This document shows positions 55,959 to 64,000 of a DNA stretch of 64,000 nucleotides, piece by piece. A model generated the notes under the pieces. The model did not search any database. It was not told the DNA's origin and worked only from the letters and a program-made list of their open reading frames with translations. Every line of letters begins with the position of its first letter. The stretch's first letter is position 1. Made by a program: the position numbers and the translations under genes. The stretch lies in NCBI RefSeq assembly GCF_013141725.1, contig NZ_WHNZ01000039.1, positions 1-64,000 of the forward strand, in the 5' to 3' direction. This stretch comes from Paenibacillus planticolens. GTDB lineage: Bacteria; Bacillota; Bacilli; Paenibacillales; NBRC-103111.

Positions 55959-56873
55959 TTACACAACTTGAACAAAGGTACGTATGGCTCTTTTCAAACT
56001 GCCTTCACTTTGCTGCAGCGCTTGATCAGCGTCAGCGGCATTCATGCCTGTTTTGATCATCATAATCGCTAATTTGCAATTCATGGAAGCAGCTTCCAAA
56101 TGAGCAATTGCCGTGGCATCGTCAACTTCTGTCGCTGCCTTAATGATACGTACGGAACGATCGTATAATTTGATGTTGCTAGCCTTCATGTCAACCATTA
56201 GGTTGTTATAAGTCTTCCCAAGTTTGACCATCGTACAAGTCGTAAGCATGTTTAGAACCAGCTTCTGTGCTGTCCCCGCTTTCAAACGGGTGGATCCCAT
56301 AATGACTTCCGGCCCGACGACAGGCGCAATACATACGTCGCTGACAGGCGCTAATTTCGAGCCTTTGTTGTTCACAACGCCGATTGTCGCAGCACCGATT
56401 TCTTTCGCCTTTCTCAAAGCGGCAATGACGAATTGCGCGCTTCCACTGGCTGTAATGCCAATAACCGCGTCCTTGTCAGTCACTCCGCACCGCTCAATGA
56501 GTGCGACCCCCTCCTCTGCGTTATCCTCAAAACCTTCAACTGCAAATCTTAGGGCCCCATCGCCACCTGCGATATGACCTTGCACCAGCATGGCATCTAC
56601 ACCAAAAGTAGGAGGACATTCAGAAGCGTCGAGCACACCGAGTCTGCCAGAAGATCCGGCCCCTACGTAGAACATTCTGCCGCCATTTTTCAGTACATGA
56701 TGCAAGATGTCAACCGCTTTCATAATTTGCGGTATTTCCGCTCCTACTGCAGCAGGAACCGTAGCATCTTGTTCATTCATCAAATGCAGCATTTGTTCTG
56801 TTGTACATTCGTCGATCATCAGTGTTTTCTCATTTATTTCTTCCGTAGTCAACCCCGACAGATACTCATCCAT
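55959..56873 (-). CDS. murQ: N-acetylmuramic acid 6-phosphate etherase (MurQ)
   Basis: Cleaves the lactyl ether of MurNAc-6-P to give GlcNAc-6-P and D-lactate. 304-residue SIS-fold enzyme with the signature MFYVGAGSSGRLGVLDASECPPTFG, ITASGSAQFVIAAL, PEVIMGSTRLKAGTAQKLVLNM and the C-terminal UBA-like helical tail. First gene of the transporter arm. RBS GGATAGGAGGATG, with a good promoter upstream. Confidence 0.97.
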   Translation of the reverse strand: MDEYLSGLTTEEINEKTLMIDECTTEQMLHLMNEQDATVPAAVGAEIPQIMKAVDILHHVLKNGGRMFYVGAGSSGRLGVLDASECPPTFGVDAMLVQGHIAGGDGALRFAVEGFEDNAEEGVALIERCGVTDKDAVIGITASGSAQFVIAALRKAKEIGAATIGVVNNKGSKLAPVSDVCIAPVVGPEVIMGSTRLKAGTAQKLVLNMLTTCTMVKLGKTYNNLMVDMKASNIKLYDRSVRIIKAATEVDDATAIAHLEAASMNCKLAIMMIKTGMNAADADQALQQSEGSLKRAIRTFVQVV

Positions 56874-56917
56874 AAGTCATCCTCCTATCCTGTTTGTTTC
56901 TTAAACTTTCTAAATTC

Positions 56918-56946
56918 ATACTAGCGAAAAATTTCATCACGGTCAA
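56918..56946 (-). promoter_or_regulatory. murQ operon promoter
   Basis: Minus strand TTGACC (56941-56946), exact 17-bp spacer, TAGTAT (56918-56923). The 5' leader before murQ would be about 40 nt. Confidence 0.75.
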
Positions 56947-56954
56947 TAGTTTTT

Positions 56955-57005
56955 GAAATTTTATTTTATTTTACAAAAAACTTTTGAATTTTTATTTTAA
57001 TTTAC
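56955..57005. promoter_or_regulatory. Direct repeats upstream of murQ promoter (regulator site candidate)
   Basis: Two copies of a 20-bp motif, GAAATTTTATTTTATTTTAC (56955-56974) and GAATTTTTATTTTAATTTAC (56986-57005), phased 31 bp apart (three helical turns), starting 9 bp upstream of the -35. Similar text recurs before the divergent GH4 promoter. They could bind the MurR/RpiR-type protein or be AT-rich UP elements. Confidence 0.5.
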
Positions 57006-57007
57006 GA

Positions 57008-57049
57008 CAAAAAAAGACAACGGCTTTTTCGTGCTTAGCCGCTGTCTTT
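57008..57049 (-). terminator. Terminator of the MurR/RpiR gene
   Basis: Minus strand AAGACAgCGGCT...aGCCGtTGTCTT followed by seven T, abutting the repeats in front of murQ. Confidence 0.9.
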
Positions 57050-57054
57050 CCTAT

Positions 57055-57921
57055 TCATCTGCGATGCTTGCTGCTGGCAATGATATCGTGCGTTTTGGAC
57101 AAATATTTCTTGACCTTCTTGTACTCTGCGCTGGCTACTCCGGCAAAAAGAATATCAATGACGGTCAGCATCGCAATGCGCGAACCCATCGCGCCGCTGC
57201 GAATGGTAACCTCCGGCGTAGATATGCTAAGCACAATATCCGCTTTCTCTGCTAACTCGCTCTTGTTGTATTTGGTAATCGCAATGACGCAAGCCCCGTT
57301 CTTCTTAACAATATCCAGCGAATCCAGAATTTCCGTCGTGCTACCGGAATTTGAAATAAAGATGGCCACATCCGTTTTGTCCATAAGTGTCGCGGCCGTT
57401 AGCTGGCTGTGCCCGTCTATGTAGGTATGGCACATCTTGTTAATCCGCGAAAATTTCTGCTCCGCATCAATGCCGACAAGACCCGAAGCGCCGATCCCGA
57501 AGAACACGAGGCGATTGCTCTCGCGCAGCACCTTGACGGCACGGGCGATTTCATTTTTATCAATCACACTTAACGTATCTTCAATCGATTTACTGTTATT
57601 GCGGGAAATATTCGAGATGATGATCGATAAATCGTCCCCCGGCTGAATATCGGTATACTGGTCCTTCTGTTCGTCATCCATGGAGCCGATTGAAGCAGAG
57701 ATACTGACGATGAAATTACGGTAACCTTTGTAGCCCATCGTTTTGCAAAACCGCAGCACCGATGCGTCACTGGTTTTCGTCAGCTGAGCGAGACTCTTAA
57801 TCGATAAATGAGGAATCTCTTCTAAATTTTCTAAGATATACTCTGCTACCAGTTTCTCTACGGGTGTAAGGCTGTCCTTCATATCCCGAATTTTGATCAA
57901 AATATTATCGTTAATTGACAT
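57055..57921 (-). CDS. murR: MurR/RpiR family transcriptional regulator
   Basis: 288 residues: N-terminal RpiR helix-turn-helix (EYILENLEEIPHLSIKSLAQLTKTSDASVLRFCKTMGY) and C-terminal SIS sugar-phosphate-binding domain (VFFGIGASGLVGIDAEQKF, VAIFISNSGSTTEILDSLD). In Bacillus and E. coli, MurR proteins sense MurNAc-6-P. It lies between the two salvage arms and is transcribed toward murQ with its own terminator. The symbol rests on context as much as sequence. Confidence 0.88.
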   Translation of the reverse strand: MSINDNILIKIRDMKDSLTPVEKLVAEYILENLEEIPHLSIKSLAQLTKTSDASVLRFCKTMGYKGYRNFIVSISASIGSMDDEQKDQYTDIQPGDDLSIIISNISRNNSKSIEDTLSVIDKNEIARAVKVLRESNRLVFFGIGASGLVGIDAEQKFSRINKMCHTYIDGHSQLTAATLMDKTDVAIFISNSGSTTEILDSLDIVKKNGACVIAITKYNKSELAEKADIVLSISTPEVTIRSGAMGSRIAMLTVIDILFAGVASAEYKKVKKYLSKTHDIIASSKHRR

Positions 57922-58039
57922 CGCTCTTCCCTACTCGCCATATATTATCCCAGCTAAAATTACTATCATCATACGAAGATTTGTTTAAAATTACAAGATG
58001 ATTCTCTCCTATCGTAACGGAATCCAATTCATCAATCAA

Positions 58040-58091
58040 GAAATTTTATTTCAAAATAAATTTATCAAACTAAAATTAAATTCCAATTTAT
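58040..58091. promoter_or_regulatory. AT-rich repeats upstream of GH4 promoter (regulator site candidate)
   Basis: GAAATTTTATTTCAAAATAA (58040-58059) contains an inverted repeat TTTATTT-ca-AAATAAA and shares its first 12 bases with the murQ-proximal motif. A reverse-oriented relative, TAAAATTAAATTCCAATTTA, follows at about 58071-58090 and ends 2 bp before the -35. The match is partly due to high AT content. Confidence 0.45.
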
Positions 58092-58092
58092 A

Positions 58093-58122
58093 TTGCAGGC
58101 TTGAAGAAGGCGGTGCTATAAT
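58093..58122 (+). promoter_or_regulatory. Promoter of the GH4-kinase arm
   Basis: TTGCAG (58093-58098), 18-bp spacer, perfect TATAAT (58117-58122), about 40 bp before the GH4 start. Confidence 0.75.
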
Positions 58123-58162
58123 AACAGCAAGATTGAGATGACTTGAAAGGGTGAGAATACGG

Positions 58163-59458
58163 ATGAATAACAAGTTGAAAATTGCGATTATCGGCTCAGG
58201 AAGCACCTACACACCGGAGCTTATTGAAGGCATGATTAAGCGGAAGGACGCGCTGCCTATAGAAGAGCTCGTGCTCATGGACATTGATGAGAGAAAGCTT
58301 CACATTGTGGGCAGCCTTTGCCAGCGCATGATTCAAGCCTCCGGTATGCCATGCAAAGTGGTCATGACGCAGGATTTGGATGAAGCGCTTAAGGATGCCA
58401 GCTTCGTTCTGTCGCAAATTCGCGTAGGCAAGCTGCCTGCCCGCGTGCTCGATGAAACAATTCCGTTGAAATATGATCTAATCGGTCAGGAAACTTGCGG
58501 TATCGGCGGATTTTTCAAAGCGATGCGGACGATTCCCGTTATGCTTCATATCGCGGAGCGCATGAAAGAGCTGTGCCCGGATGCTTGGCTGATCAACTTC
58601 TCCAACCCGGCGGGCATCATCACAGAAGCTCTGCTGAATCATTCCGATGTGAAAATGCTTGGTCTCTGCAATGTTCCTTATAACATGTTCAAAAGCATTC
58701 GTGAAACACTACAGCTCGACCACCCGAGCTTTACTTATGTCGGCCTGAATCATTTGAGCTGGATTACATCGATCGAGCAGGACGGCAAGGATTATGTGAA
58801 GACTGCGCTTGAGATGGGACTTAACAGTGAAACGATGAAAAACATTCCTTCCAGCGGCTTCAGCAAAGAGGTTATTCAAATGGTCGGAGCTATCCCTTCC
58901 TCTTATATGGAATATTATTACTACAATAAGAAGAAGCTGAATCTGTTAAAAGAAGCTGAATTGACGCGCGGCGAGAAATGCATGCAAATCGAGGAAGAGC
59001 TTCTCGGCATTTATGAAGATTCAGAGCTTCACTCGAAACCGGAGCTGCTTTCCACTCGCGGTGGCGCTAATTATTCAGAGGTTGCGATCTCTTTGGTGGA
59101 TGCTATCTATAACGATAAACAAGAAGTTCATGTTGTTAATTTGCTTAACAACGGAGCTCTGGACTTTATGGAAGACTCCGATGCGGTTGAGGTTTGTGCC
59201 GTTATCGGCAAGGATGGCGCGAAGCCAATCAAAGTGAATGATTTTGGCAACCGTCATATCATTGACTACATGCGTATGGTTAAAGCCTACGAGCGTGAAA
59301 CCGTAGCGGCCGCCGTGAGCGGAAGCGAGGATGCGGCAATGCGCGCCATGTTGATGAATCCGTTAGTCGGCGATTACAATGCGGCTTACCAATGCTTCCA
59401 AGAGCTGAAAGAAGCTCACAAGGAGTATCTGCCGCAGTTCTTCGCTAACGAGAAATAG
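58163..59458 (+). CDS. GH4 family glycosidase (6-phospho-beta-glucosidase-like)
   Basis: 431 residues. NAD+- and Mn2+-dependent GH4 enzyme that cleaves 6-phosphoglycosides by redox elimination. Visible are the NAD loop IIGSGSTYTPELIEGM, FVLSQIRVGKLPARVLDE, the metal-ligand block QETCGIGGFFKAMRTIP, NFSNPAGIITEALL, LCNVP and GLNHLSW. Sequence is closest to 6-phospho-beta-glucosidases, but its place beside MurNAc genes suggests a phosphorylated amino-sugar disaccharide as substrate; that is inference. ATG at 58163 (an in-frame ATG at 58151 lacks an RBS). Confidence 0.9.
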   Translation: MNNKLKIAIIGSGSTYTPELIEGMIKRKDALPIEELVLMDIDERKLHIVGSLCQRMIQASGMPCKVVMTQDLDEALKDASFVLSQIRVGKLPARVLDETIPLKYDLIGQETCGIGGFFKAMRTIPVMLHIAERMKELCPDAWLINFSNPAGIITEALLNHSDVKMLGLCNVPYNMFKSIRETLQLDHPSFTYVGLNHLSWITSIEQDGKDYVKTALEMGLNSETMKNIPSSGFSKEVIQMVGAIPSSYMEYYYYNKKKLNLLKEAELTRGEKCMQIEEELLGIYEDSELHSKPELLSTRGGANYSEVAISLVDAIYNDKQEVHVVNLLNNGALDFMEDSDAVEVCAVIGKDGAKPIKVNDFGNRHIIDYMRMVKAYERETVAAAVSGSEDAAMRAMLMNPLVGDYNAAYQCFQELKEAHKEYLPQFFANEK

Positions 59459-59460
59459 CC

Positions 59461-60477
59461 ATGATCATGAAGGTACCTAACTATATTATTGGCGTCGATG
59501 GCGGGAACAGCAAAACCGACTACTTTTTGTTCGATATTCAAGGAAACTTTATCGATCACATTAACACCGGAACCTGCAGCCATGAGCGGTTCCCTGACGC
59601 TTATGCGAGTGCATATCGCGTGATGAATGAAAACGTTCAGGAGCTGCTTTCGCGCAACGGCTTGAAGCTGGAGGATGTTTCTGCCGGAGCTTTCGGGCTC
59701 GCAGGTGCGGACATCCCCTCGCAGAAAGAAAATTTGCGCGGGGTCATCGAGCGCATCGGCTTCACGCACTATGCGATGGACAACGACTCCTTCCTCGGCG
59801 TGAAAGCCGGCAGTGAGAAGGGCTTCGGCATCTGCTCCATCAACGGCTCCGGCGCGTCGACCGGCGGCATCTCGCCGAGCGGGATGCGGCTGCAAGTCGG
59901 CGGTGTAGGCAGCGAGCTGTCCGGCGACGAGGCCGGCGGTTTCTTCTTAGCCCGGAAAGTGCTGCGGGCTGTGTACGACGCCTTCTACCGGATGGGCCCG
60001 GAAACGGGACTAACGCAGCCGGTCATGGATGTACTGCAAATTCCGAGCAAGGAATTGTTCATTGAATTTGCTCTAGACGGCATGCTTAAGCGGACCTTGC
60101 CGACGACGCGGCTCGTGCAGATTTTGTTTGCCGCTGGCGATGCCGGGGATCCGGTGGCGCTGCAAATCATCGACAACACAGCCAAACAGCTGGCTTGTTC
60201 GACGGTTGGCTGCCTGCACAACCTGGATTTCGAGCCCGGCCAGGAGGTCGATCTCATTCTGGCGGGCTCCGTCTGGGTCAAAGTCGAAAGCCCGCTCCTG
60301 CTCGAAGGCTACAAGAAGCACATTGCAAGCTTAACTGCGCACAGCTGCAATTTCATTCTTCTGCAAGTTCCGCCTGCTGCAGGGGCTATCCTTTGGGCAC
60401 TGGAGCTGGCGCATGGTCGCCCCGTCGATACGGCGACCCGGGAGAAAGTGATTGCCGCGGTCGCGCCGCTGCTATAA
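59461..60477 (+). CDS. BadF/BadG-type amino-sugar kinase, second copy
   Basis: 338 residues, same superfamily as the kinase at 48674 but clearly diverged. It has GVDGGNSKTDYFLFD (phosphate-1), GFGICSINGSGASTGGIS, VGGVGSELSGDEAGGFFLAR and VDLILAGSVWVKVESP. It follows the GH4 gene after 2 bp with a weak RBS, so it is probably coupled. Likely phosphorylates GlcNAc, MurNAc or glucosamine-like sugars. Internal ATG at 59467 is also possible. Confidence 0.88.
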   Translation: MIMKVPNYIIGVDGGNSKTDYFLFDIQGNFIDHINTGTCSHERFPDAYASAYRVMNENVQELLSRNGLKLEDVSAGAFGLAGADIPSQKENLRGVIERIGFTHYAMDNDSFLGVKAGSEKGFGICSINGSGASTGGISPSGMRLQVGGVGSELSGDEAGGFFLARKVLRAVYDAFYRMGPETGLTQPVMDVLQIPSKELFIEFALDGMLKRTLPTTRLVQILFAAGDAGDPVALQIIDNTAKQLACSTVGCLHNLDFEPGQEVDLILAGSVWVKVESPLLLEGYKKHIASLTAHSCNFILLQVPPAAGAILWALELAHGRPVDTATREKVIAAVAPLL

Positions 60478-60484
60478 TGGAATA

Positions 60485-60523
60485 GGTTAACCCTCAAGAT
60501 TGGCTTGGGGGTTAGCCTTTTTT
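60485..60523 (+). terminator. Terminator of the GH4-kinase arm
   Basis: GGTTAACCCTCAAG/CTTGGGGGTTAGCC stem followed by six T, 8 bp after the kinase stop. Confidence 0.92.
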
Positions 60524-60819
60524 CATGATGCGCCGGCTCGCTGTGCGAAAGAAAGCGGTCATTGACGCGTGTAGCCTTAGCAGGCATGTGCTCTTGGGAT
60601 TAACCGGAATTTCTCCTGTTAATTTCTTCCACCACCACTGCCATCCCTTCATTCGTCTACTAACCTAGCTACTCCAAGTAATCATCTCTTTCCTGCCACA
60701 CAGACACTCGAACCACACTCTGATCGAAAGAGCCCTCACACTTATTAAATTTACATATAACCCTTTCATGATAAATTCTACCAACAAAAAATTAGTGTTA
60801 ATTCTAAAAGGAGTGACTA
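60524..60819. other. Gap without recognisable features
   Basis: 296 bp with no credible gene, repeat or structured RNA. It becomes AT-rich in its last 100 bp, where the promoter of the next gene probably lies (taaattctac/ttagtgttaatt), but no hexamer pair is convincing. Confidence 0.5.
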
Positions 60820-61251
60820 ATGAAAAGGCTATTAATCTACGCATTGGTCGTTATAACAAGCTACATGACCGGAGTTATTTTTTATAGAACTACAATGTAT
60901 TTACTAGCCATACCTGAGAAAAGCGAAATTGATTTACTATATCCTTGGATAACCGTCTTTTTTCTTTTTTTTGCTCTTCCGATTTATTTTGTAATCATTG
61001 CTTTCCTTCACTTCATGAAATCTCGTTCAATCCTTATAAATAGTTTATTAAAAACTGTCATGTTACTAATTTTCAGCCTTTTTAGCGCGTTAATCGTACC
61101 ATTTATGTTCGGTGGTTTCGGGTACTTAGGCAGAAGTGAATTTTTCTTTTCAGAATTCGCAACTCTACTTTATTCATTTTTTGTAGGGACCTCCTTACTA
61201 TTTTCTATTTCTTCATCAATAGCCGAAAAATATCTAAGTAAAAAACAATGA
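60820..61251 (+). CDS. Small four-helix membrane protein (UPF0715-like)
   Basis: 143 residues with four predicted transmembrane helices (about 4-24, 43-66, 77-100, 112-133) and charged loops. Length and helix spacing recall the UPF0715 group of Bacillus, whose function is unknown. AAAAGGAGTGACTA precedes the ATG. AT-rich, with no operon partner. Confidence 0.7.
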   Translation: MKRLLIYALVVITSYMTGVIFYRTTMYLLAIPEKSEIDLLYPWITVFFLFFALPIYFVIIAFLHFMKSRSILINSLLKTVMLLIFSLFSALIVPFMFGGFGYLGRSEFFFSEFATLLYSFFVGTSLLFSISSSIAEKYLSKKQ

Positions 61252-61293
61252 TTTTGTAAAAAGCTTGATCCCTTGCCTCTGGGCACGCCAGCT

Positions 61294-61338
61294 AAAAAAA
61301 GGACTATCCTCACGTCTTCGACGCAGCAGGATAGCCCT
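61294..61338 (-). terminator. Terminator of the SLH protein gene
   Basis: Minus strand AGGGCTATCCT...AGGATAGTCCT with inner CGTC/GACG, followed by seven T. Confidence 0.92.
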
Positions 61339-61348
61339 AAATGCAACC

Positions 61349-63826
61349 TTAATTATTAATCAAATTCGCTTGCTGAAGCAATCTTCTCATCATCGCTGCC
61401 GTCTGAGCGCGGGTCACATTTTCCTGCGGCATAAGACTTTGATGATCTCCTTGAAGAATGCCGTTAGCTACTGTACCCGCCATGGCTTGCTTAGCCCAGT
61501 CTGCTACAGCTTGATGATCATTGAAGCTTTGCAGCTGCTTGGCTGCCTCTTCCACTGTGGTTTGACGAAGCTTGGCAAGCTTGGAGGCTTGATTCAAGAT
61601 TACGGCTGCTTCCGCTCGCGTAATGGTCTGATTCGGACGGAACGAGCCATCCTCATAACCGCTTACTAACTGATAGGACAGCGCCGTTGCTACCGCGTCG
61701 GCATACCAATCTTCGCTCCGAACGTCAGAGGGCAGAGCCGCGCTAAGTCCCCGCTTAATGCCAAGCGATCGAACCATAATAGATATAAATTCCGCTCGTG
61801 TAATCGATTGATCCGGTGCGAACGATTGTTCATTTACACCCTGGACAATGAGTCGGGAGGCCATGTCATTGACATCCTGCTTGCTCCAATGGGTCTCTAC
61901 ATCGGCAAATTGTTTGGGACTATAAACGACGGCGTAGGTGCTGTTCGTCAAGCTGTTAATAACAGCGTAGTCATGGCCGTCTTTCTTCATAATTTTCGTC
62001 GGTACATGTGAGAATGAACCATCTGGGTTCAATACAATCCCCGTCGAGATTTGCGAAGCTTGCACGCCTGCCGGAAGCATGATCATTCGCTCCACGTAGT
62101 TATTAAAACGCTGAACATCCACAGACTTGTCGCCCAACGAAGCCGTGACTTCAAAATTGACAGGCGGCGCAGCCATATGAACGCCGTTCTCGGTTGCTGT
62201 CTTCTGCATGCTATCAAGCGTTTCTTTTGACGGCAAAGCGATTTTCACATTCACAATAATGTCCTGCAGCTTGATATTGCTTCCCAACTTAGAGGAAATA
62301 TCATCAATTTTCATTTGACTGGCAGGGAGCGTATACGAAGCGCGGTCGGTTTTGATTTCGAGCACGGCTTCCTTCGTTTCCATCAGCTTCACCATTTGAC
62401 CTGTTAATTGACCGACCACCACTTCACTGTTCCCGGCCACAGGGACGGTAATAATTTTGATTCCCTCTTTTTCCAACTTGCCGATGATCTTGTCTTGATC
62501 CAGCTTAACGGTAGTAATCGTCCGATCTCCGGCTTTTTCAGTAGAAGCATGAGCTAGTTTGTCCTGTTTCACGCCGTCTACGATAATGGTAACCTCAGGA
62601 TTGCCGGACGTTGGTTCCGTACCTGTCGGAGCACTGTCATTCGAATGCTGCGAGTTGTCCGAAGATGAATCTCGGTCAGGGCGCGCACGGTAAACATTCA
62701 CCGTATAATCTTGCTTCGTTACACCGTCTTGCGCTGTCACCGTAATGATAATTGCGTTATTGCCTGTTTTCAGCAGGATACTCTCCGAATCCGTACCGCT
62801 ATTCAACATCACTTCATTAACACTGAGCTTGGCGGAAGGTTCATAAACGGCAGCATTCACGGTTAGAGAAGCGACGTTTTGACCCACTTGAACATTATAA
62901 GATGTCGTTATCGGTGAAAACAGGGGTGACAACGTGCCTGCACTTGTCGTTAGGCTGCTTAATTGTGCGTTAGTTGAAGGCGCACGGCTGACAACAACGG
63001 TGTACGTGTTCGTGTAAGAGCCGTTTGCCGCTGTCACCTCTACCGGGATGGCATTGTCGCCGGTTGAAAGGGCAATCGGTGCCGAAGGCACACCGCTCAC
63101 TGCTGGCGCTCCATTAATTGTAAGCGTGGCATCAGGGTCATATAACACCGCCGTTACACTCGTCTCATAGACAGAATGACTGACACTTTGACGATAGCCG
63201 TTGTTCCCTGCTGTAAAGATAGGAGATAACTCGCCAGTCGTCAGCGATAGTTCTCTAAGATCGGCCAGACCGGATTGGCCAATAGTTACAAGTGCTCTCA
63301 TGTCGTTGCCTGAAGCATCTGTTACGTTAAGTTTTTCCGGGTTGGAAGCATCCACTGACAACAGCGTGCTGCCGGAGGGAATGCTGCTCTTAATCTTGAA
63401 ATGAACAACAAATAGTTGTTTAGCCGCGACAATCGGGAAGTCACCTCCAGTAATATCAAACCATCCCATTCGAATCCATCCGGATGCCGAATTGATGGAT
63501 GATTGGAAGCAGCCCTCCTGATCCTCCAGGCATGCTATCCCGGAAGCATTGCCATACGATGGCGTCACGCTCACCGCTTCCAGCACATTCTTATCGTAAT
63601 CCAATTGTAAGCCATAGGCTGCAATGCCCGGATACGCGGGAGTAACCGTTACAGGAATGTCGACCTGCTGACCGACCGTTCCTTGAACCGATGGGATGGA
63701 GAACTGAACGTTTGCCGGAGCCCCCGCCATCACTTGAATAGGGATACTTTGGCTGATACCGATCACGAACAGCGTCGCACATATCCACATGATCACTTTG
63801 TGACAATTTTTAACTAAATCAGGCAT
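61349..63826 (-). CDS. Secreted SLH-domain protein with cohesin-like and cadherin-like domains
   Basis: 825 residues. Signal peptide (VIMWICATLFVIGISQSIPIQVMAG); cohesin-like domain about 38-185 (VPVTVTPAYPGIAAYGLQL, WFDITGGDFP); two cadherin-like beta-sandwich domains about 190-380 (each opening LSSLTTSAGTLSPLF-like and closing YTVVVSR/YTVNVYR); a Ser/Asp/Thr linker; a domain of about 210 residues I do not recognise; three SLH repeats at the C-terminus (FADVETHWSKQDVNDMASR, DVRSEDWYADAVATALSY, FNDHQAVADWAKQAMAGTV) for anchoring to pyruvylated wall polymer. RBS GGAGGTAAATTC. Probably a surface adhesin or scaffold. Confidence 0.92.
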   Translation of the reverse strand: MPDLVKNCHKVIMWICATLFVIGISQSIPIQVMAGAPANVQFSIPSVQGTVGQQVDIPVTVTPAYPGIAAYGLQLDYDKNVLEAVSVTPSYGNASGIACLEDQEGCFQSSINSASGWIRMGWFDITGGDFPIVAAKQLFVVHFKIKSSIPSGSTLLSVDASNPEKLNVTDASGNDMRALVTIGQSGLADLRELSLTTGELSPIFTAGNNGYRQSVSHSVYETSVTAVLYDPDATLTINGAPAVSGVPSAPIALSTGDNAIPVEVTAANGSYTNTYTVVVSRAPSTNAQLSSLTTSAGTLSPLFSPITTSYNVQVGQNVASLTVNAAVYEPSAKLSVNEVMLNSGTDSESILLKTGNNAIIITVTAQDGVTKQDYTVNVYRARPDRDSSSDNSQHSNDSAPTGTEPTSGNPEVTIIVDGVKQDKLAHASTEKAGDRTITTVKLDQDKIIGKLEKEGIKIITVPVAGNSEVVVGQLTGQMVKLMETKEAVLEIKTDRASYTLPASQMKIDDISSKLGSNIKLQDIIVNVKIALPSKETLDSMQKTATENGVHMAAPPVNFEVTASLGDKSVDVQRFNNYVERMIMLPAGVQASQISTGIVLNPDGSFSHVPTKIMKKDGHDYAVINSLTNSTYAVVYSPKQFADVETHWSKQDVNDMASRLIVQGVNEQSFAPDQSITRAEFISIMVRSLGIKRGLSAALPSDVRSEDWYADAVATALSYQLVSGYEDGSFRPNQTITRAEAAVILNQASKLAKLRQTTVEEAAKQLQSFNDHQAVADWAKQAMAGTVANGILQGDHQSLMPQENVTRAQTAAMMRRLLQQANLINN

Positions 63827-63896
63827 GAATTTACCTCCGTATCCATTCTACAAATCCAATTACTATGGCGTGAAAGTATTAAATTTTTTGAAAATT

Positions 63897-64000
63897 ATTG
63901 GACCCATATTTGTTTTTGTCCAATGATTCAGCGCAAAGGTCGTCATACCGCCCTTGGTCCCTGATTTGCGAATCAGGCTTCCGCCTCCTGGCAAAATCGA
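63897..64000 (-). ncRNA. Structured leader of the SLH gene, possible c-di-GMP-I-type riboswitch (cut by window end)
   Basis: Minus strand shows AGGC-GGAA-GCCT (GNRA-capped stem), then CGCAAATCAGGGACCAAGG, then GCGGTATGACGACC, an order reminiscent of the GEMM/c-di-GMP-I aptamer (GNRA stem, CGCAAAGCC, GGGnCtAAGG, GGTAGCC). A hairpin ATTGGAC/GTCCAAT (63897-63924) follows, as an expression platform might. Several consensus positions are off and the 5' end is missing. Confidence 0.35.

Overview
The window looks like the chromosome of a Gram-positive spore-former of the Paenibacillaceae. The evidence is protein character only: an S-layer-homology protein with cohesin-like and cadherin-like domains, a copper-amine-oxidase-N stalk domain, a carbohydrate ABC transporter without its own ATPase gene, Bacillus-type thi and hut genes, and strong AGGAGG ribosome binding sites. 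No rRNA, tRNA, CRISPR array, phage core or insertion sequence was found. Most genes lie on the minus strand.

Layout. 1-2.2 kb is a repeat-rich gene-free stretch followed by a SEC-C protein. 2.3-8.1 kb is a histidine-utilisation operon (hutH-hutU-hutI-hutG) with a clear promoter and a leader hairpin but no hutP. 8.2-12.3 kb holds a sugar isomerase/epimerase-like gene divergent from an AraC regulator, and an M29 aminopeptidase coupled to a winged-helix regulator. 12.5-19.2 kb is a thiamine operon (tenI-thiO-thiS-thiG-thiD-thiE-thiC) behind a TPP riboswitch. 19.3-22.3 kb has a bile-acid/sodium-symporter-family transporter, a broken FAD oxidoreductase and a Gly/Asn-rich lipoprotein.

22.5-40.7 kb is the most unusual part. 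A minus-strand run of about 16 kb encodes, in transcription order, a TolC-like/stalk exported protein, a transmembrane cyclase-like protein that lacks its catalytic residues, a GNAT enzyme, a very large NTT-HEAT-cyclic-nucleotide-binding fusion, a HATPase anti-sigma kinase, a STAS antagonist, a GAF-SpoIIE phosphatase, a DUF4157 protein, a 709-residue helical protein with a similar QRTxGN tag, and a YbjN/CesT-like chaperone candidate. Divergent from it are a DUF4280 PAAR-like protein and a membrane-anchored MORN protein. DUF4157, QRTxGN tags and DUF4280 are hallmarks of extracellular contractile injection system (eCIS) cargo loci, but no sheath, tube or baseplate gene is here. I infer an effector and signalling island that serves a delivery machine encoded elsewhere.

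41-45.3 kb is an AT-rich polymorphic-toxin locus: one intact toxin with a C-terminal HExxH domain, a candidate immunity gene, and three decayed toxin or immunity pieces, including a near-identical trunk duplicate.

45.7-60.5 kb is a cell-wall sugar salvage region. One arm runs murQ, solute-binding protein, two permeases, GNAT, PIG-L deacetylase, namZ, BadF-type kinase, nagZ, anmK. A divergent arm holds a GH4 glycosidase and a second BadF-type kinase, with a MurR/RpiR-type regulator between them. Together these would cut MurNAc and GlcNAc from peptidoglycan, import them by ABC transport, phosphorylate them and convert MurNAc-6-P to GlcNAc-6-P. 60.8-64 kb holds a small membrane protein and the large SLH surface protein, whose leader RNA is cut by the window end.
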